From: Catonia carolina
Lineage: Eukaryota; Arthropoda; Insecta; Hemiptera; Achilidae
DNA length: 64,000 bases
NCBI GenBank assembly: GCA_035578175.1
Contig: JAQMRL010000003.1
Location: 100,986,969 to 101,050,968 of the forward strand
Reading direction: 5' to 3'
Under the pieces are notes generated by a model. The model ran no database searches. It worked only from the letters and a program-made list of their open reading frames with translations, and had not been told where the DNA came from. Positions 47,936-59,149 of this stretch are shown in pieces. How positions within the stretch are numbered: the stretch's first letter is position 1; every line of letters starts with the position of its first letter. Both the position numbers and the translations under genes were made by a program.

Positions 47936-48386
47936 CGCGCACATTAGGGTAAAAAGAAATCTTTATTTATTTGTAACGGTTGTGAATTTCATTAAAAATT
48001 TTAAAAACTTTCAGTGAATTTTTAGGTAATATGAGTTTTCTCCTAGAGTAGTCGACATTAATTTTATTAACTTTTTATTAATTTTATAATAATTATTTTT
48101 AATATTTTTATTAAATAATTATTAGTAGTAATCGTTTCAAGTTTGAAATATTTTTAAAACTTAAGTTTGGGAGTATTCCAAATCTCCAAATTTTACAGAG
48201 TGAGTTTACTATTTACTTCGTGAAATTTTTATTAATTTCGATTAAATTAAATTACACATTGATACATAAGTTACATCTAAAACGCGCTGTAGGCCTACTG
48301 AACCGTCCTGTCGATCAGAAAATATGGTTTTGTAGTCTCGTACTTCGACGTTCCCGTCTCTTATTTCTACAAACAACAGTTGTTAC

Positions 48387-48587
48387 GCCGGCCGCATTGG
48401 CGTAGTTGGTAACGTACTCGCCTCTCATCATGCGGTCCTGGGTTCTAATCCCACTCAGGCACGGCATATTTTCATACGTTACAAAAAATCATTTCATCAT
48501 CATTACGCACAGTTACACCCTAACGTCGTTGCTAATGACCTTGCAGTTGATGCGACGTTAAATAAATAAATAAATAAAACAAATAAA
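48387..48587 (+). mobile_element. tRNA-derived SINE, subfamily 2 (full length)
   Basis: GCCGGCCGCATTGGCGTAGT (box A TGGCGTAGTTGG), GGTTCTAATCCCA (box B, one change), body CGGCATATTTTCATACGTTA, and 3' part AATGACCTTGCAGTTGATG followed by GACGTTAAATAAATAAATA. About 200 bp; near-identical layout to 50881-51080. Confidence 0.9.
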
Positions 48588-48599
48588 CCTCATTTGTTT

Positions 48600-49512
48600 T
48601 TGGTTTTTATTAAATTTTTATTTGTTATTATGTAGGTAGCAATAACTTTATAATATTATATTTATTTTTATTTCGTTGGTAGTATAATAAAATTAAAATA
48701 ATTATTTATTTATTTATTTTAATAAAAAAACCTTTTACTGATTTATATTTTTTGCATACCGTGAGCAGTACCTTAATTATGCATTCTAGTTTTGTATTAG
48801 AAGGCTTGACATGTTAACAATGTGGTTAAAATAATAATCCCATGCGTGTCCGTTATCGTGTGTACGCTGTCTTCTATGTTATACATACAACGCATGTTCT
48901 GAAAAATAACTAAGTAAAAAATAACGAGTTGTACAGTGCAATACTGTTTTACAAGTTCTATCTTGTGTCTGGACATCTTCGATTTGAACAGTTGTGCTGT
49001 TTTTGTTTTACAAATGCATTTTCTTTTCTCTTTTATTTGTTTTATAGTTTTGTTTTGACTGGAAAACTGGATTTCAAGCGACTAGAGACTAGAATACTGG
49101 TATGGAATAAGAGGAAAAAATTTAAAAAAAGTTGTCTAGAGGATGACTACAGCTGAATTACGTGACAGTAATACTGTCTCTTTTGTTACGATAGTTATTC
49201 GTAAAGAAGTTACTTTTAAATAAAAGGTACAAAAATAATTAATAATAAAACGATCGTTATTACAAACGAAGATAATTGAATACTCATGTAGGAATGGTAT
49301 TATGTGTAGAATGTTAGAACTTCTTACGACAACTCGACGCTAAAAGTTTGGATGGTTAATAACATTACGTGTTTTTTTCTTATTTTGTTTAATACTTTCT
49401 ACTTTTAGCAACTACGTTGATGTAATAACCCTACATTTTAATTATTTTTAACTACTTTTAAGATATTATTACAGTGAAATAATTTAATACTTTTGACTAT
49501 GATTTTAAAACG
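48600..49512. other. No gene recognised
   Basis: AT-rich; a 75-codon frame at 48929-49156 has no recognised domain. Confidence 0.4.
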
Positions 49513-49640
49513 TTGTTATTGTTTAAGTCATCAGCCAAAAGGCTGGTTTGAACCTCTAGAGGCTTTACTAAGTAGAACGAGAAGTGAGGTAGTTTACCAT
49601 TGCCTTTCTCACTGAGTGGAAAAGATGCTTATCAGCATGT
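49513..49640 (-). mobile_element. Family A fragment, copy A12
   Basis: TTGTTTAAGTCATCAGCCAA through GCTTATCAGCATG, then similarity stops. Only the 3' third of the element (reversed) is present. Confidence 0.85.
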
Positions 49641-50879
49641 ATTTTGTCACTTATGTGATATATAAGTTACAAACTTGAGTACACACTCTTTTAAAGGTGG
49701 CTTATGATACAGATCGATTTGTGAGTGTTGTGGCCAATCGTTAGTAACGGAATCGGCACCATAAGAAGTCTTTCCGTAATTTGTTGAGTTTTTCAATTAA
49801 TTAAAATAATCACTTTTTACTCTTCCTCTAAAATGTAAACCACAGTATTTCTCAAAAAGGTTTAAGGCAGTGCTTGTTATGAATTGTGTTGTTGTAGTTA
49901 AGTCGGTCTAATTACTTATAATTTCCTAATGATTTCGCGTTTTCCATGCTTTTTTGATATCCGTAGTACCCTTAGTCCCAATTACCTGATAAGAGTGTTT
50001 ATATTGTAAAAGTATTTTTACAGTATAGTTATTTTTTCTTTGATAAACCAGTAACTTCTTATAGCCTGCTAATATTATTACGTTCTTCGACAAAATTTAG
50101 ATTCTACTCTTTACCGTACCGTGATTTTATTTTGTATATACATTCATTTTATAAATTGAATTCATGTATTTCATATTGTATAAGAGTACACTGTTGTAAT
50201 AATAAACTGTGTATTCGAGTAAAGAAATTGTTTCTCTCTTGAATTTTTCTTTGTTTTCTTACGACTAGAACAAAATAAATAATAATAATATAAAAAAATA
50301 AATAAAATGCAGTACACATCGATTCCTAAGCAATTCTTCTGTTAGTTTTTAATGTTAATAAAACATACATCATTGGCTTGATCATGACTGACAGTTTACT
50401 TTATTATTTATTTTCTATGTATTATTATTCTGTTTGTTATTGGTATCTTGTAGTTGCAGTTTTATAAGAAAACATGTAACAGGATTACTTTGTTAGAATT
50501 AGTTTATTTAAGGTTGATAGATTACTACAAGTAATAATATCAGTACGTAAGCTGAAGTCATGTGAATTAATTCAGTTTTGATTTTTTTATTATAGTTGTC
50601 GGGTAGGTCATTACGATTGTATTTATAAACACTTGTGAGTTGTAAGGGGCTAACGTCCTACTCTATGATGCACTTCTGAAGTTATGGACTTATTTCTGGA
50701 ACTAATTCAGAGTGTATTTTTTATTTTTTACTTATTGTTACATCACAATTTGTTCATTTTCTTTGAGCAATAACTAATATGGCGAAGAGAGTGGATATTT
50801 AAAGGCAGACAAACATCCATCGATCTTTGAATTCTGTGGAATTTCCAAAAATAAAATAATAAAAATAATAATAATAATA
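49641..50879. other. No gene recognised
   Basis: AT-rich; no domain-bearing ORF. Confidence 0.4.
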
Positions 50880-50880
50880 C

Positions 50881-51080
50881 GCCGGTTGCATTGGCGTAGT
50901 TGGTAACTTGCTCGCCTCTCATCATGCGATCCTGGATTCGAATCCCACTCAGGCACGGCATATTTTCACACGTTACAAAAAATCATTTCATCCTCATTAC
51001 GCACAATTACATCCCAACGTCGTCGCTAATGACCTTGCAGTTGATGTGACGTTAAATAAATAAATAAACAAAAACAAACA
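50881..51080 (+). mobile_element. tRNA-derived SINE, subfamily 2 (full length)
   Basis: GCCGGTTGCATTGGCGTAGT, box B GATTCGAATCCCA, body CGGCATATTTTCACACGTTA, and tail GACGTTAAATAAATAAATA, matching 48387-48587 with few differences. Frames on the minus strand over it are incidental. Confidence 0.9.
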
Positions 51081-51084
51081 AAAT

Positions 51085-52980
51085 AATAATAAATAAATAA
51101 AATACAAAAGAATGTTATGATGAATTTACATTGCAGTATCTATAAGGCACGTTCAAAAATTGACAGGTTCTAACTTTGAATTTTTAGTTAATTTGTTGTC
51201 TAATAAATTTATAGTTTGCAAATTTTGATGTTCATATAATCTTTTCAAATATATTTAACCCTGAAATCTGAAATTATTTTCTTTGTTTAGTTGATATCTG
51301 TTTCAAGTTGACATAAATAAATTACGTTAAAAAAAATAAGAATAAACCTTCTATTTTTTTTGCTTGTTTTTACCCAAATTTATTTAGTGTCCTAAAATTG
51401 TACGTGTTTTTATATTGGAACATACACCACTGGGTGCCAGTGATATATTTCATGTCTTTTTCTTTTTTTTAACAAAATTACTTGTAATTTTACAGTTGTA
51501 AATAAAGTTATTAAAGATAAAAATTTAGTATCTCCAAAAATTTATTTATTGCTTCAAGGCATGTTCAATAATGTTTCTGATAGTTTTTAACTGAAACCCT
51601 TCTAAAATTTTGTTATTAGAATTTCCAGAAATTACCCGATGTTGTATTCCGTATGTCCAAAAGAGTTTTAAAATTTATTTGTACAGATTTATTTTGTTTG
51701 ATTTTGAAAGTAGAGATTATTTTCCCGATTATTTAGGTAGCCTATAGTTGTTTTCTTTTAGTAGATAAGTGCTATTTCCACTATATAGGAACGATATAAG
51801 TAGGTATACCTAGGTATCTGACATTATCACGAGGTGAAATGATGTTATTGTACAGCTTTTCTGCAGGACAGTAGCATTTACTTAATTTAATGTAACGTGT
51901 ACAGATTTGGTACCTTTAATTTTTATCCTCTTTAAGTATCGATGAATTTTTGGACATATTCTTCCGTTGTTGCTGTTTCGTGTAACAACTGCAAAATATG
52001 CTTGTAGCAATCAGTATTCTGCTACATCTGATAATGAATAATTATTAAAAAATTATAAAATTTTCAAAATTTAGAGTTAAAAATTTTAATACTCTAATTT
52101 CAAATTAAAATCAATTTATGTAAATTTATTTAAATTAGGATAAAATAATTTTTAAATTAAAAATTTGAATTTTAAAAATAATATTCAAATTAAAAATTTT
52201 AAAACAGCTGTGGCTCAAGTAGGTTGGAGGAGATCGTACCAGTAAGTTGATACATTTAGTGCTGTTGAATCATATTAAATATTAATAAAGAATTATGAAA
52301 AGTTAAATGAAGAATTAATTAATGGATTAAGAACTACGAATACAATTAAGAATTATCGATATTTACAAGAATCAATTTTATACAAGAGATTTAAATAGAA
52401 TAACTAAGAAATAATTCCAAGCTGCAATGAGAATAAACGCCATATTTTTTTTAGTGAGAAAGAAAAAGCAATAAATACGTTTTTTTTTTAAATATAAAAT
52501 CATTATTTATTTTTAACAAAAATTGTTTAAACAATATCCGTTTTTCACCACTACATGCTGAATTATGAGAGTATGACATGAATTGCATGAGAATGCTGAC
52601 CACCCACGTGACGGTTATACAGTATATTATATAAGTGTCTTTGGTTATAATCGGGTTACAGCATCAAAAATAATTATAAATTATAAAATTACAATAAATT
52701 ATTTTAAACGATTTGTCAGACAATTAATACAGTTACTTTTGTTGGGTTGTCGAAATCTGTAAAACTTGTACCGTTGTAAATGTCAATTTTACAAAACAAT
52801 GGAAGTTATGGTAATTCCTAATTACTATAACTTCATTACTCAGATAAAAACCAAATAAATCATGTGAGAGAAAAACCCCCATTGTTAGATTAAGTGACAT
52901 TAGAATAGTAGTTAGACAATAACTTGTAAATATAGCCTACTTTCAATCATCTAATACGGGGTAGTATTCTTTAGACGGGT
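51085..52980. other. No gene recognised
   Basis: Long, very AT-rich stretch, with (AAAATTT)-type runs at 52050-52200. No ORF or repeat assigned. Confidence 0.45.
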
Positions 52981-53059
52981 GTATTTCTCCCTCTGTGTTT
53001 TTGGGCCTTTCTTCCACCTACCAACTTTCAGCGAATCATTGGGGTAGTTCTCCTTCCCG

Positions 53060-53150
53060 TTGGTTCTCCAAGTTGGTTAAACGGTTAGTGGGAGAGGGAG
53101 GCTTGTCAACCAGAGGTTTCCTGGTTCGAACCGAGGAAATTCACAATCAG
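53060..53150 (+). repeat. tRNA-like sequence, possible third SINE type
   Basis: TGGTTAAACGG fits the box A consensus and GGTTCGAACCG, 60 bp downstream, fits box B. The spacing is compatible with an internal Pol III promoter. It is followed by a purine-rich tract (53185-53280) rather than poly(A). Could be a SINE head, a tRNA pseudogene or coincidence. Confidence 0.4.
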
Positions 53151-53596
53151 TTCCCTTGGGACTTAAAAGTGAAACAGAGGATTTGTTAAGAAGGAGCAGA
53201 ATTTGAAGAAGATACTAGGAGAACGAGGAGTGTACGAGAATGAGGAGTGACCAGGAGAACGAAGAGAAGAAGAAAGGGGACACATTTAATTCGAGATAAA
53301 TTTATTCGTTTATTTATTAAGGGTTTTATTTATTGTTTTTATATTAACGTCGCGGCAAAAAAGGTTGGCCATATTTTAAAATAGGTTTGGGTAATTTTTT
53401 TTTTTTTTTTTTTTAACGTTAATTTTATTTAGAAACTATACAGTACAGTATAACCATCCAAAAGCTTAACTAAATTTTGAAAAAAACAAATGACTTGATA
53501 AATAAACAGAAATATTTTTTTAAAGAATACATCCCAGTGGATAATTCAAAAGTATAGTGGATTTCAAAAAAATAAGTTAATAAAAATATAGAACAA

Positions 53597-56287
53597 TTAT
53601 ATCAATAGATCTCTACTCCATTTTCTTCGTAGGCGTCGGTGTGGTAAGTTTCGTCTTGACATTTGCTGTATTAGGGGATTGATGTGATCTGTTAATTTTC
53701 TGTTAAATTTGGAATATTTTATTTTAGCAGTTTCTGTTACAAAAGGGATTTTCAAATCGGAATGCAATGTTAAATTTGTTACGTAATATGGGGCGTTCGT
53801 TATCATCCGAAGTATTTTTGACTGATGAGTTTGAATTTTTTGAATGTGAGTTTTCTTTGCGGTCCCAAAAATTTCAATACCGTAATTCCATATCGGTCGT
53901 AAATAGGCTTTGTATGTTAATAATTTAAATTTTAATGATAGAGTTGATTTTCTGTTGATAAATTTTGAAAGTAATTTTGTACGGTTATTTAGTTGCAAAC
54001 GTTTTGTTTTGATATGATATCCCCAAGTCAGTCTACGGTCTAAATGGAGGCCCAGATATCGAACTTTATTTTCTTGCGGTATCTCATTGTTATCCAGGTA
54101 AACAGTTGGACAAGTTCTTCTTCTTAAAGTAAAAGTCACTTGCACAGATTTCAGCGGGTTAACTTTCATTCTCCAGTTTTTGAGCCATGTAGATACCTCA
54201 TACAAGTGATTTTGGATGTTCATCGAAGTTTCTTCTGGAGATTCACTGCTGCATAACAGAACGGTATCATCTGCGTACGCTGCTACTGTCGTGAAGTCAT
54301 TTTCCGGGAAGTCAGACGTAAATATGGAGTACAAAGCAGGAGATAATATGGACCCTTGAGGAACTCCTGCTTCGATATGCCAGATATTAGAATATTCCAA
54401 ACCTTGGCGCACAACAAAATATCTATCCTCTAAAAATGATCTCAGAATTCCATAATATGTATCAGAAAAAATAGATTTTAATTTATACAAAAGCCCGGGA
54501 TGCCAAACCTTATCGAACGCCGAACTAATATCCAGAAATACAGCCGATGTGTATAACTTTTGTTCTAACCCTACAGAAATTAAATCAACCACTCTGTGCA
54601 GCTGATGAGTTGTTGAATGCTGCCTTCTGAATCCAAACTGATAATTTGGAGTTGTAGCTTCAATTATCGGCGAAAGTCGATCTAACAAAATTCGTTCAAA
54701 AAGTTTAGACACGACTGAAAGAAGGCTAATGGGCCGGTAAGAGCTTACACAGTGAGATGGTTTTTCCGGCTTCTGAAATAAAACAATAGTTGACAATTTC
54801 CATTGTAAAGGAAAATGCGCAGTTCTGAGAATAGCATTAAATATGTTTCGTATAAAAATTATCCCTCTTTCTGGTAACTCCTTTAATATCTCTGCAGTTA
54901 TCAAATCCAGACCTGGTGACTTGTGCAATGGAAGACGTTTAATAATACTCTTGACCTCGTTTAAACTCACAGGTTTAGGCGGCAACGATAGCGTAGTTGG
55001 GCACGTTACGAATTCCTGTACATCCCTGTCAAACTCAATGTCTCCTGTTTGCACATGAGGTTTAAATACGTTGCTGAGATGTTCTCCAAATAAATCAGCT
55101 TTTTCTTGGTCAGACTTGGCCCAGGTTTGGTTCTCACGCCGAAGAGGAGTCGAAACTGGAACTTGCTTTAGAAGTCGCTTTGTTGCTCTCCATAACGAAC
55201 CATCTTCTGTGTCCAGGGAATTCAAGCGGCTTTCAAAGCGGTCGAGTTTAACTGCCCAGATTTCCTTTTTAAGTCTGTTGGATAGCCGATTGACAGTAGA
55301 TTTATCGTCCGGAAGTCTTGTACGATGCCATCGACGACGTGCTGCCCGTTTTTGAGTAATTAATTCCCGTATGGATCTGGGATAATGAGGTCCATTGCGT
55401 TCATTTTTTGAAACAGTTATTGCAGAATCCCATGCAGCAGATTGAATGATAGAGGTAAAATCGTCTATGGCGCATTCTAAATCGTGAGCAGTTTTTAAAG
55501 GGACGTGAACATTTAAATTGTTATTTACAAGATTTTGAAATTTGACCCAATTCATCTTACCGGTTGGCGTTAGCGATGGTAGTTGCTGTTTATAAAGAGG
55601 AGTAGCACTTATAGTTAACAGAACCGGAGAATGGTCGGATCTAAAATCGTCTAAATTTTCAACCGCATGGTGAAGTCGACTTATACCTCGTGTTATAAAT
55701 ATATCTAGTATATCAGGTAGCTTTGTGACGGCAGAAGGCCAATATGTCGGCATCCTGGGCGTTATTACTTCAAATCGATTGTAGTCAACTACATTTAGCA
55801 GTTGCCTGCCTCGTGGTGTATTGACTCTACATCCCCACTGAGTGTTCTTCGCATTATAATCACCACCTGCAATAAATGCTGGTCCCAACTCATCGAAAAA
55901 ATTTTGAAACTCCTCCTCAGTTACTCGAAATCGTGGCGGACAATAAACTGATGCTACATTAAATTTTAACTGGTTTAGGTATAAAGAAAGTACAGTTGCC
56001 TGAAGAAAATTTGTTGGAGGTTCAGTGAAAAGGAAGTCATGTTTTAAAGTCGCCTTGATGATAATTGCCGTGCCCCCTTGGCTCCGGTCGGCCGGGTGAT
56101 CAGTCCGGTAAACGATGTAACCGGGAACGTAAAAACGAGAACGTGAAGTCAAGTGAGACTCCGAAATGAGGGCGATGTCTATTCTTTTCTCATGTAGCAC
56201 ATATTCTAGCTCATTGAAATGTTGTGAAATACCATTAGCATTCCACAACAAGACGACAAGGGAATTAGATGTCATATTATTTGGCAT
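53597..56287 (-). CDS. LINE ORF2: endonuclease and reverse transcriptase (Jockey type)
   Basis: An 896-residue protein that would nick target DNA and copy the element's RNA at the nick. The N-terminus is an APE-type endonuclease: WNANG (15-19), SESH (42-45), GGDYNAKNTQWG (141-152), ILDIF (193-197) and SDHSPV (217-222), with the usual catalytic Asn, Glu, Asp and His in place. The reverse transcriptase spans about 440-750: HKSPGLD (455-461), SSYRPISLLS (515-524), FGFRRQHST (551-559), FLDISSAFDKVWH (584-596), GVPQGSILSP (641-650) and the catalytic AYADD (670-674). The C-terminus ends RRKWSRDLLI. No stop or frameshift is present. Start: the first ATG of the frame overlaps the ORF1 stop by 11 bp (56277-56287), implying coupled translation. 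Jockey clade is inferred from domain order and motifs; no RNase H domain is seen. Very confident as LINE ORF2. Confidence 0.97.
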   Translation of the reverse strand: MPNNMTSNSLVVLLWNANGISQHFNELEYVLHEKRIDIALISESHLTSRSRFYVPGYIVYRTDHPADRSQGGTAIIIKATLKHDFLFTEPPTNFLQATVLSLYLNQLKFNVASVYCPPRFRVTEEEFQNFFDELGPAFIAGGDYNAKNTQWGCRVNTPRGRQLLNVVDYNRFEVITPRMPTYWPSAVTKLPDILDIFITRGISRLHHAVENLDDFRSDHSPVLLTISATPLYKQQLPSLTPTGKMNWVKFQNLVNNNLNVHVPLKTAHDLECAIDDFTSIIQSAAWDSAITVSKNERNGPHYPRSIRELITQKRAARRRWHRTRLPDDKSTVNRLSNRLKKEIWAVKLDRFESRLNSLDTEDGSLWRATKRLLKQVPVSTPLRRENQTWAKSDQEKADLFGEHLSNVFKPHVQTGDIEFDRDVQEFVTCPTTLSLPPKPVSLNEVKSIIKRLPLHKSPGLDLITAEILKELPERGIIFIRNIFNAILRTAHFPLQWKLSTIVLFQKPEKPSHCVSSYRPISLLSVVSKLFERILLDRLSPIIEATTPNYQFGFRRQHSTTHQLHRVVDLISVGLEQKLYTSAVFLDISSAFDKVWHPGLLYKLKSIFSDTYYGILRSFLEDRYFVVRQGLEYSNIWHIEAGVPQGSILSPALYSIFTSDFPENDFTTVAAYADDTVLLCSSESPEETSMNIQNHLYEVSTWLKNWRMKVNPLKSVQVTFTLRRRTCPTVYLDNNEIPQENKVRYLGLHLDRRLTWGYHIKTKRLQLNNRTKLLSKFINRKSTLSLKFKLLTYKAYLRPIWNYGIEIFGTAKKTHIQKIQTHQSKILRMITNAPYYVTNLTLHSDLKIPFVTETAKIKYSKFNRKLTDHINPLIQQMSRRNLPHRRLRRKWSRDLLI

Positions 56288-57584
56288 TATTTTTAGACAT
56301 TAAGGCTTGTATAAGTTGAGTCATTAACGAAATCATTGGAAACAATAGAGTTTTCATTTCCGACAAAAAAGTATTAATTTGACTTGACGGCCCCAACGCA
56401 GCATTATATTCCGCAATTTGGGCAGATGAAAATATGGAAGGTGAATGTACCTGTAATAATGGAGTTTGTCCTGCTTGAATTTTATTTCCGGTGGATTTTG
56501 AAGGCAACGGTGGAAAAGATGAAGAATTAATGTCAGGTACTGGGTGCCTTTGATTTTTTGAATTTTCACTTGTTTTATGAAGGGGTGCCCGACGTTTCTG
56601 GATTTCCTTGTATATAGCACACCCTTTGTAGTTAGCCGGGTGAGACTGGGAACAGAGCGCACACGTGGCTGGCGTATCGCGTGGTTTGGTACAACTGGAA
56701 GACTCATGATCCCCTGCACAACGCACGCATTTAGGAGCGTGATTACAATAACGTCTTGTATGTGAATATTGTTGGCACCTTAGACATTGAACTATATGGC
56801 GTTTCGGACGCGGCGGCTCAACTTTTATTTTAGAAAAAAATAAAGACGTTACATCAAATATTTGTTGATTATTTTCTGCCTTCTCTAGGTCTACAAACAA
56901 CAGCGGCAAATACTGTTTTGTGCGATGGGACATAACATTCGATACACTGCGTACTGTATGACCTTTCTCCTTCAGTTCTGAAATTATCAGGCTATGATCC
57001 ATCGACTGGTGCAACCCACGTATGACTACACTGAATGGTTTATCTTCAGAAAGCTGATAGCAGTGAAAGTCAGCATTATTTTCTCTCAAATATTTGACAC
57101 ACTTTCTGTAATCATCACCATTGGAAAGGTAAATAGTGATACCTTGAGTTGTCGAAGAACATTTGAAACTGTCTCCGACTAACTGTTTTAAAATGTTGCA
57201 TAACGGAACGTAATTTACGTTTGACTTTAAAAAAATCGGCGGGGGCCGTTGAATGTTCAACTTAGTTTTATCGCTTTCTGAGTTGTCGTTCGAAATATCA
57301 GAAAGTAAGGAATATTTATTACTGACAGGAGTTTTGTTTTCATATAAAATTGAATTTTTCGACCGTGGATCATTCGGATGTATTTTTTTAATAGCATTTT
57401 CATCAATAGAAACGTCAGTAATTTTACGTTTGTTTATTACTTGCCTCCATTCCGTGTTATTGGAGCCGTAATTATCTGAATTACTATTTTTGGTTACGTT
57501 ATCCAAACTCAAACTAGTTTGGATAGTTTGGACAGTCTCCATAGTAGGACACGGGCCGTAACCAACGTTGTTACTCGGTTGCAT
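56277..57584 (-). CDS. LINE ORF1: gag-like nucleic-acid-binding protein
   Basis: A 435-residue protein expected to bind the element's RNA and form the ribonucleoprotein. Residues 1-110 are Ser/Asn/Asp-rich and probably disordered. About 114-185 looks like an RRM-type fold region (PPPIFLK start). About 183-255 matches the PRE_C2HC-type region found before gag knuckles in Jockey-clade elements (FSVVIRGLHQSMDHSLIISE). Three zinc knuckles follow: CLRCQQYSHTRRYC (267-280), CVRCAGDHESSSC (286-298) and CALCSQSHPANYKGC (308-322). This three-knuckle set is typical of Jockey-clade ORF1. The C-terminal 110 residues are Pro/Ser-rich with a hydrophobic end. It lies directly upstream of ORF2 with an 11-bp overlap. 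No frame damage. The start is the first ATG; no longer frame is obvious. Confidence 0.95.
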   Translation of the reverse strand: MQPSNNVGYGPCPTMETVQTIQTSLSLDNVTKNSNSDNYGSNNTEWRQVINKRKITDVSIDENAIKKIHPNDPRSKNSILYENKTPVSNKYSLLSDISNDNSESDKTKLNIQRPPPIFLKSNVNYVPLCNILKQLVGDSFKCSSTTQGITIYLSNGDDYRKCVKYLRENNADFHCYQLSEDKPFSVVIRGLHQSMDHSLIISELKEKGHTVRSVSNVMSHRTKQYLPLLFVDLEKAENNQQIFDVTSLFFSKIKVEPPRPKRHIVQCLRCQQYSHTRRYCNHAPKCVRCAGDHESSSCTKPRDTPATCALCSQSHPANYKGCAIYKEIQKRRAPLHKTSENSKNQRHPVPDINSSSFPPLPSKSTGNKIQAGQTPLLQVHSPSIFSSAQIAEYNAALGPSSQINTFLSEMKTLLFPMISLMTQLIQALMSKNNAK

Positions 57585-57799
57585 AGCAACCTAACCTTAA
57601 ACGAACAAATTTATGGTGTTCGTTGTAATTTGCTTGGAACAGTTTTCAATACAAAATAAATTAATTCTGAAAAACACTTACAATGAAACTGAAGACCAGA
57701 CGATATTATTTTTACAAAAATGTTCAATAATTCAGTACATTTAACATAAAAAATGACCAGCACAAAAACACAACAAACATCAGCTGTTGATTTTTATTA

Positions 57800-59149
57800 A
57801 GCATAATTTTGTTAGTAGTTAGCTGATTTAGTTGGTTGTTTATTATTTATTAAATATTAGTTTAGAACCATGAAAATATAGTTTTTTTATTTATTTCACT
57901 CATGCTCTGCTGACAGAACTGGTGCCTAACAATTGTTATTAATTTTATTTGTTAAGTTCACATTAAAGTATTTGCCCACCGGTCGAAGATAAAGGTGGTG
58001 CAAACTTTATTCAGTTATTTAGAAACCAGCTTCGAAACTGAAAGAAATCCTAGAGCTGGTCAATATGAGATAACTCTGAACACTGAAATCTTTGATTCTC
58101 AGCTTTTAAATAGTAATTTATAAAAAATTGGTAGATTTGTTCTTTCAAACTGATGGAGTAACTTAGTAGACTATTCTTATTTTTGCCTTCAGCTATTAAC
58201 ATTTCACATTATTTTTCCATAAAAATTTCATTATTTGTTTCCAATCCTTTAATAGTTGAGTTAAAGCAAATTGTTGGTCAAACAAACAAAAATTGAACAC
58301 GAATTATAATTTTGAAGAATACATAAGTGAATAAATTTAAGATATGAGAAAAAATGTTGAAATTCGATAATAGATGACAATTTGATTGGTTGATTGGATT
58401 GCAGAATGAGAATATTTTGGCTATTTTGCATAGCGAAAATCGGAAAGAAAAAAAACGGTTAAAATAACAACGTTATACGATTTAATATAAGATGTGTTTA
58501 TAATGGGCAATTCGTGTTTGTAGATGTTCTCACACAGATATTGTTGTTCATGGTTTAGCCTTAGGCTTAATACATTTCATTGTTTCAACCTAAAGGAAAA
58601 TACAAAGCAAAAATGACGGTAAATAAAGAAAAGAAGACGGAACCGTAGAATGAATCTTGTATGTCTGCTTCTATTTTATTATTATCGGTCAGGCCTTAAC
58701 GTTAAACTACCAAATCAAAACCCTATCAAATTCTTTCCTCTTCGTCGTTTTAAACGCATATCTCAACACTAGCTCACTCTTCTAACCAGTTAGTTAACTA
58801 AACATTCGGTGAGTCTTCCACTTCATAATTGAATATTACCCTAAGGTTATCTTTCTTATTCAAAGATTTGAAACCTAACGGGTCCTATCATTTGTTCTTT
58901 TTATTCACTCATTCATTCAAATTCAAATCCGTTCATTGCCTGATTATATCCTCGTCACATGAAACTTTTCAAACATTTCATTAACATTAGTTTTTGGAAT
59001 TCTTTCCACCCGAAATTAATAAATAATCTTGATAACTACATCGTTATAAAATTAAAATCAGTACGTACTGTCAAGTTAAGAATTACTGCCAGAAATATTT
59101 GACAATAGATTTGACCGAGTGACACAAACACGAATACAAGTTGGTCATA
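57800..59149. other. No gene recognised
   Basis: AT-rich flank of the LINE. A somewhat less AT-rich segment at 58660-58990 has no open frame of note. Confidence 0.4.

Larger units (their letters stand above)
53396..57800 (-). mobile_element. Full-length Jockey-type non-LTR retrotransposon
   Basis: Contains two intact ORFs in the standard order plus a poly(A) tail (T run at 53395-53414 on the plus strand). The 3' UTR is about 180 bp. The 5' end is not sharply defined; 57800 is an upper guess for the 5' UTR. No target-site duplication could be matched by eye. Fragments related to its 3' end occur at 1681. Confidence 0.85.

Noticed and set aside
53395..53414. Target-site duplication for the intact LINE
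   Set aside because: The sequence next to the poly(A) tail (TTTGGGTAATT region) was not found next to the presumed 5' end, so no duplication is claimed.
54843..55355. Plus-strand frames of 71 and 94 codons opposite the LINE ORF2
   Set aside because: Shadows of the minus-strand reverse transcriptase gene; no independent support.
56354..57471. Other frames overlapping LINE ORF1 on both strands
   Set aside because: Shadows of the ORF1 gene, which has clear zinc knuckles.
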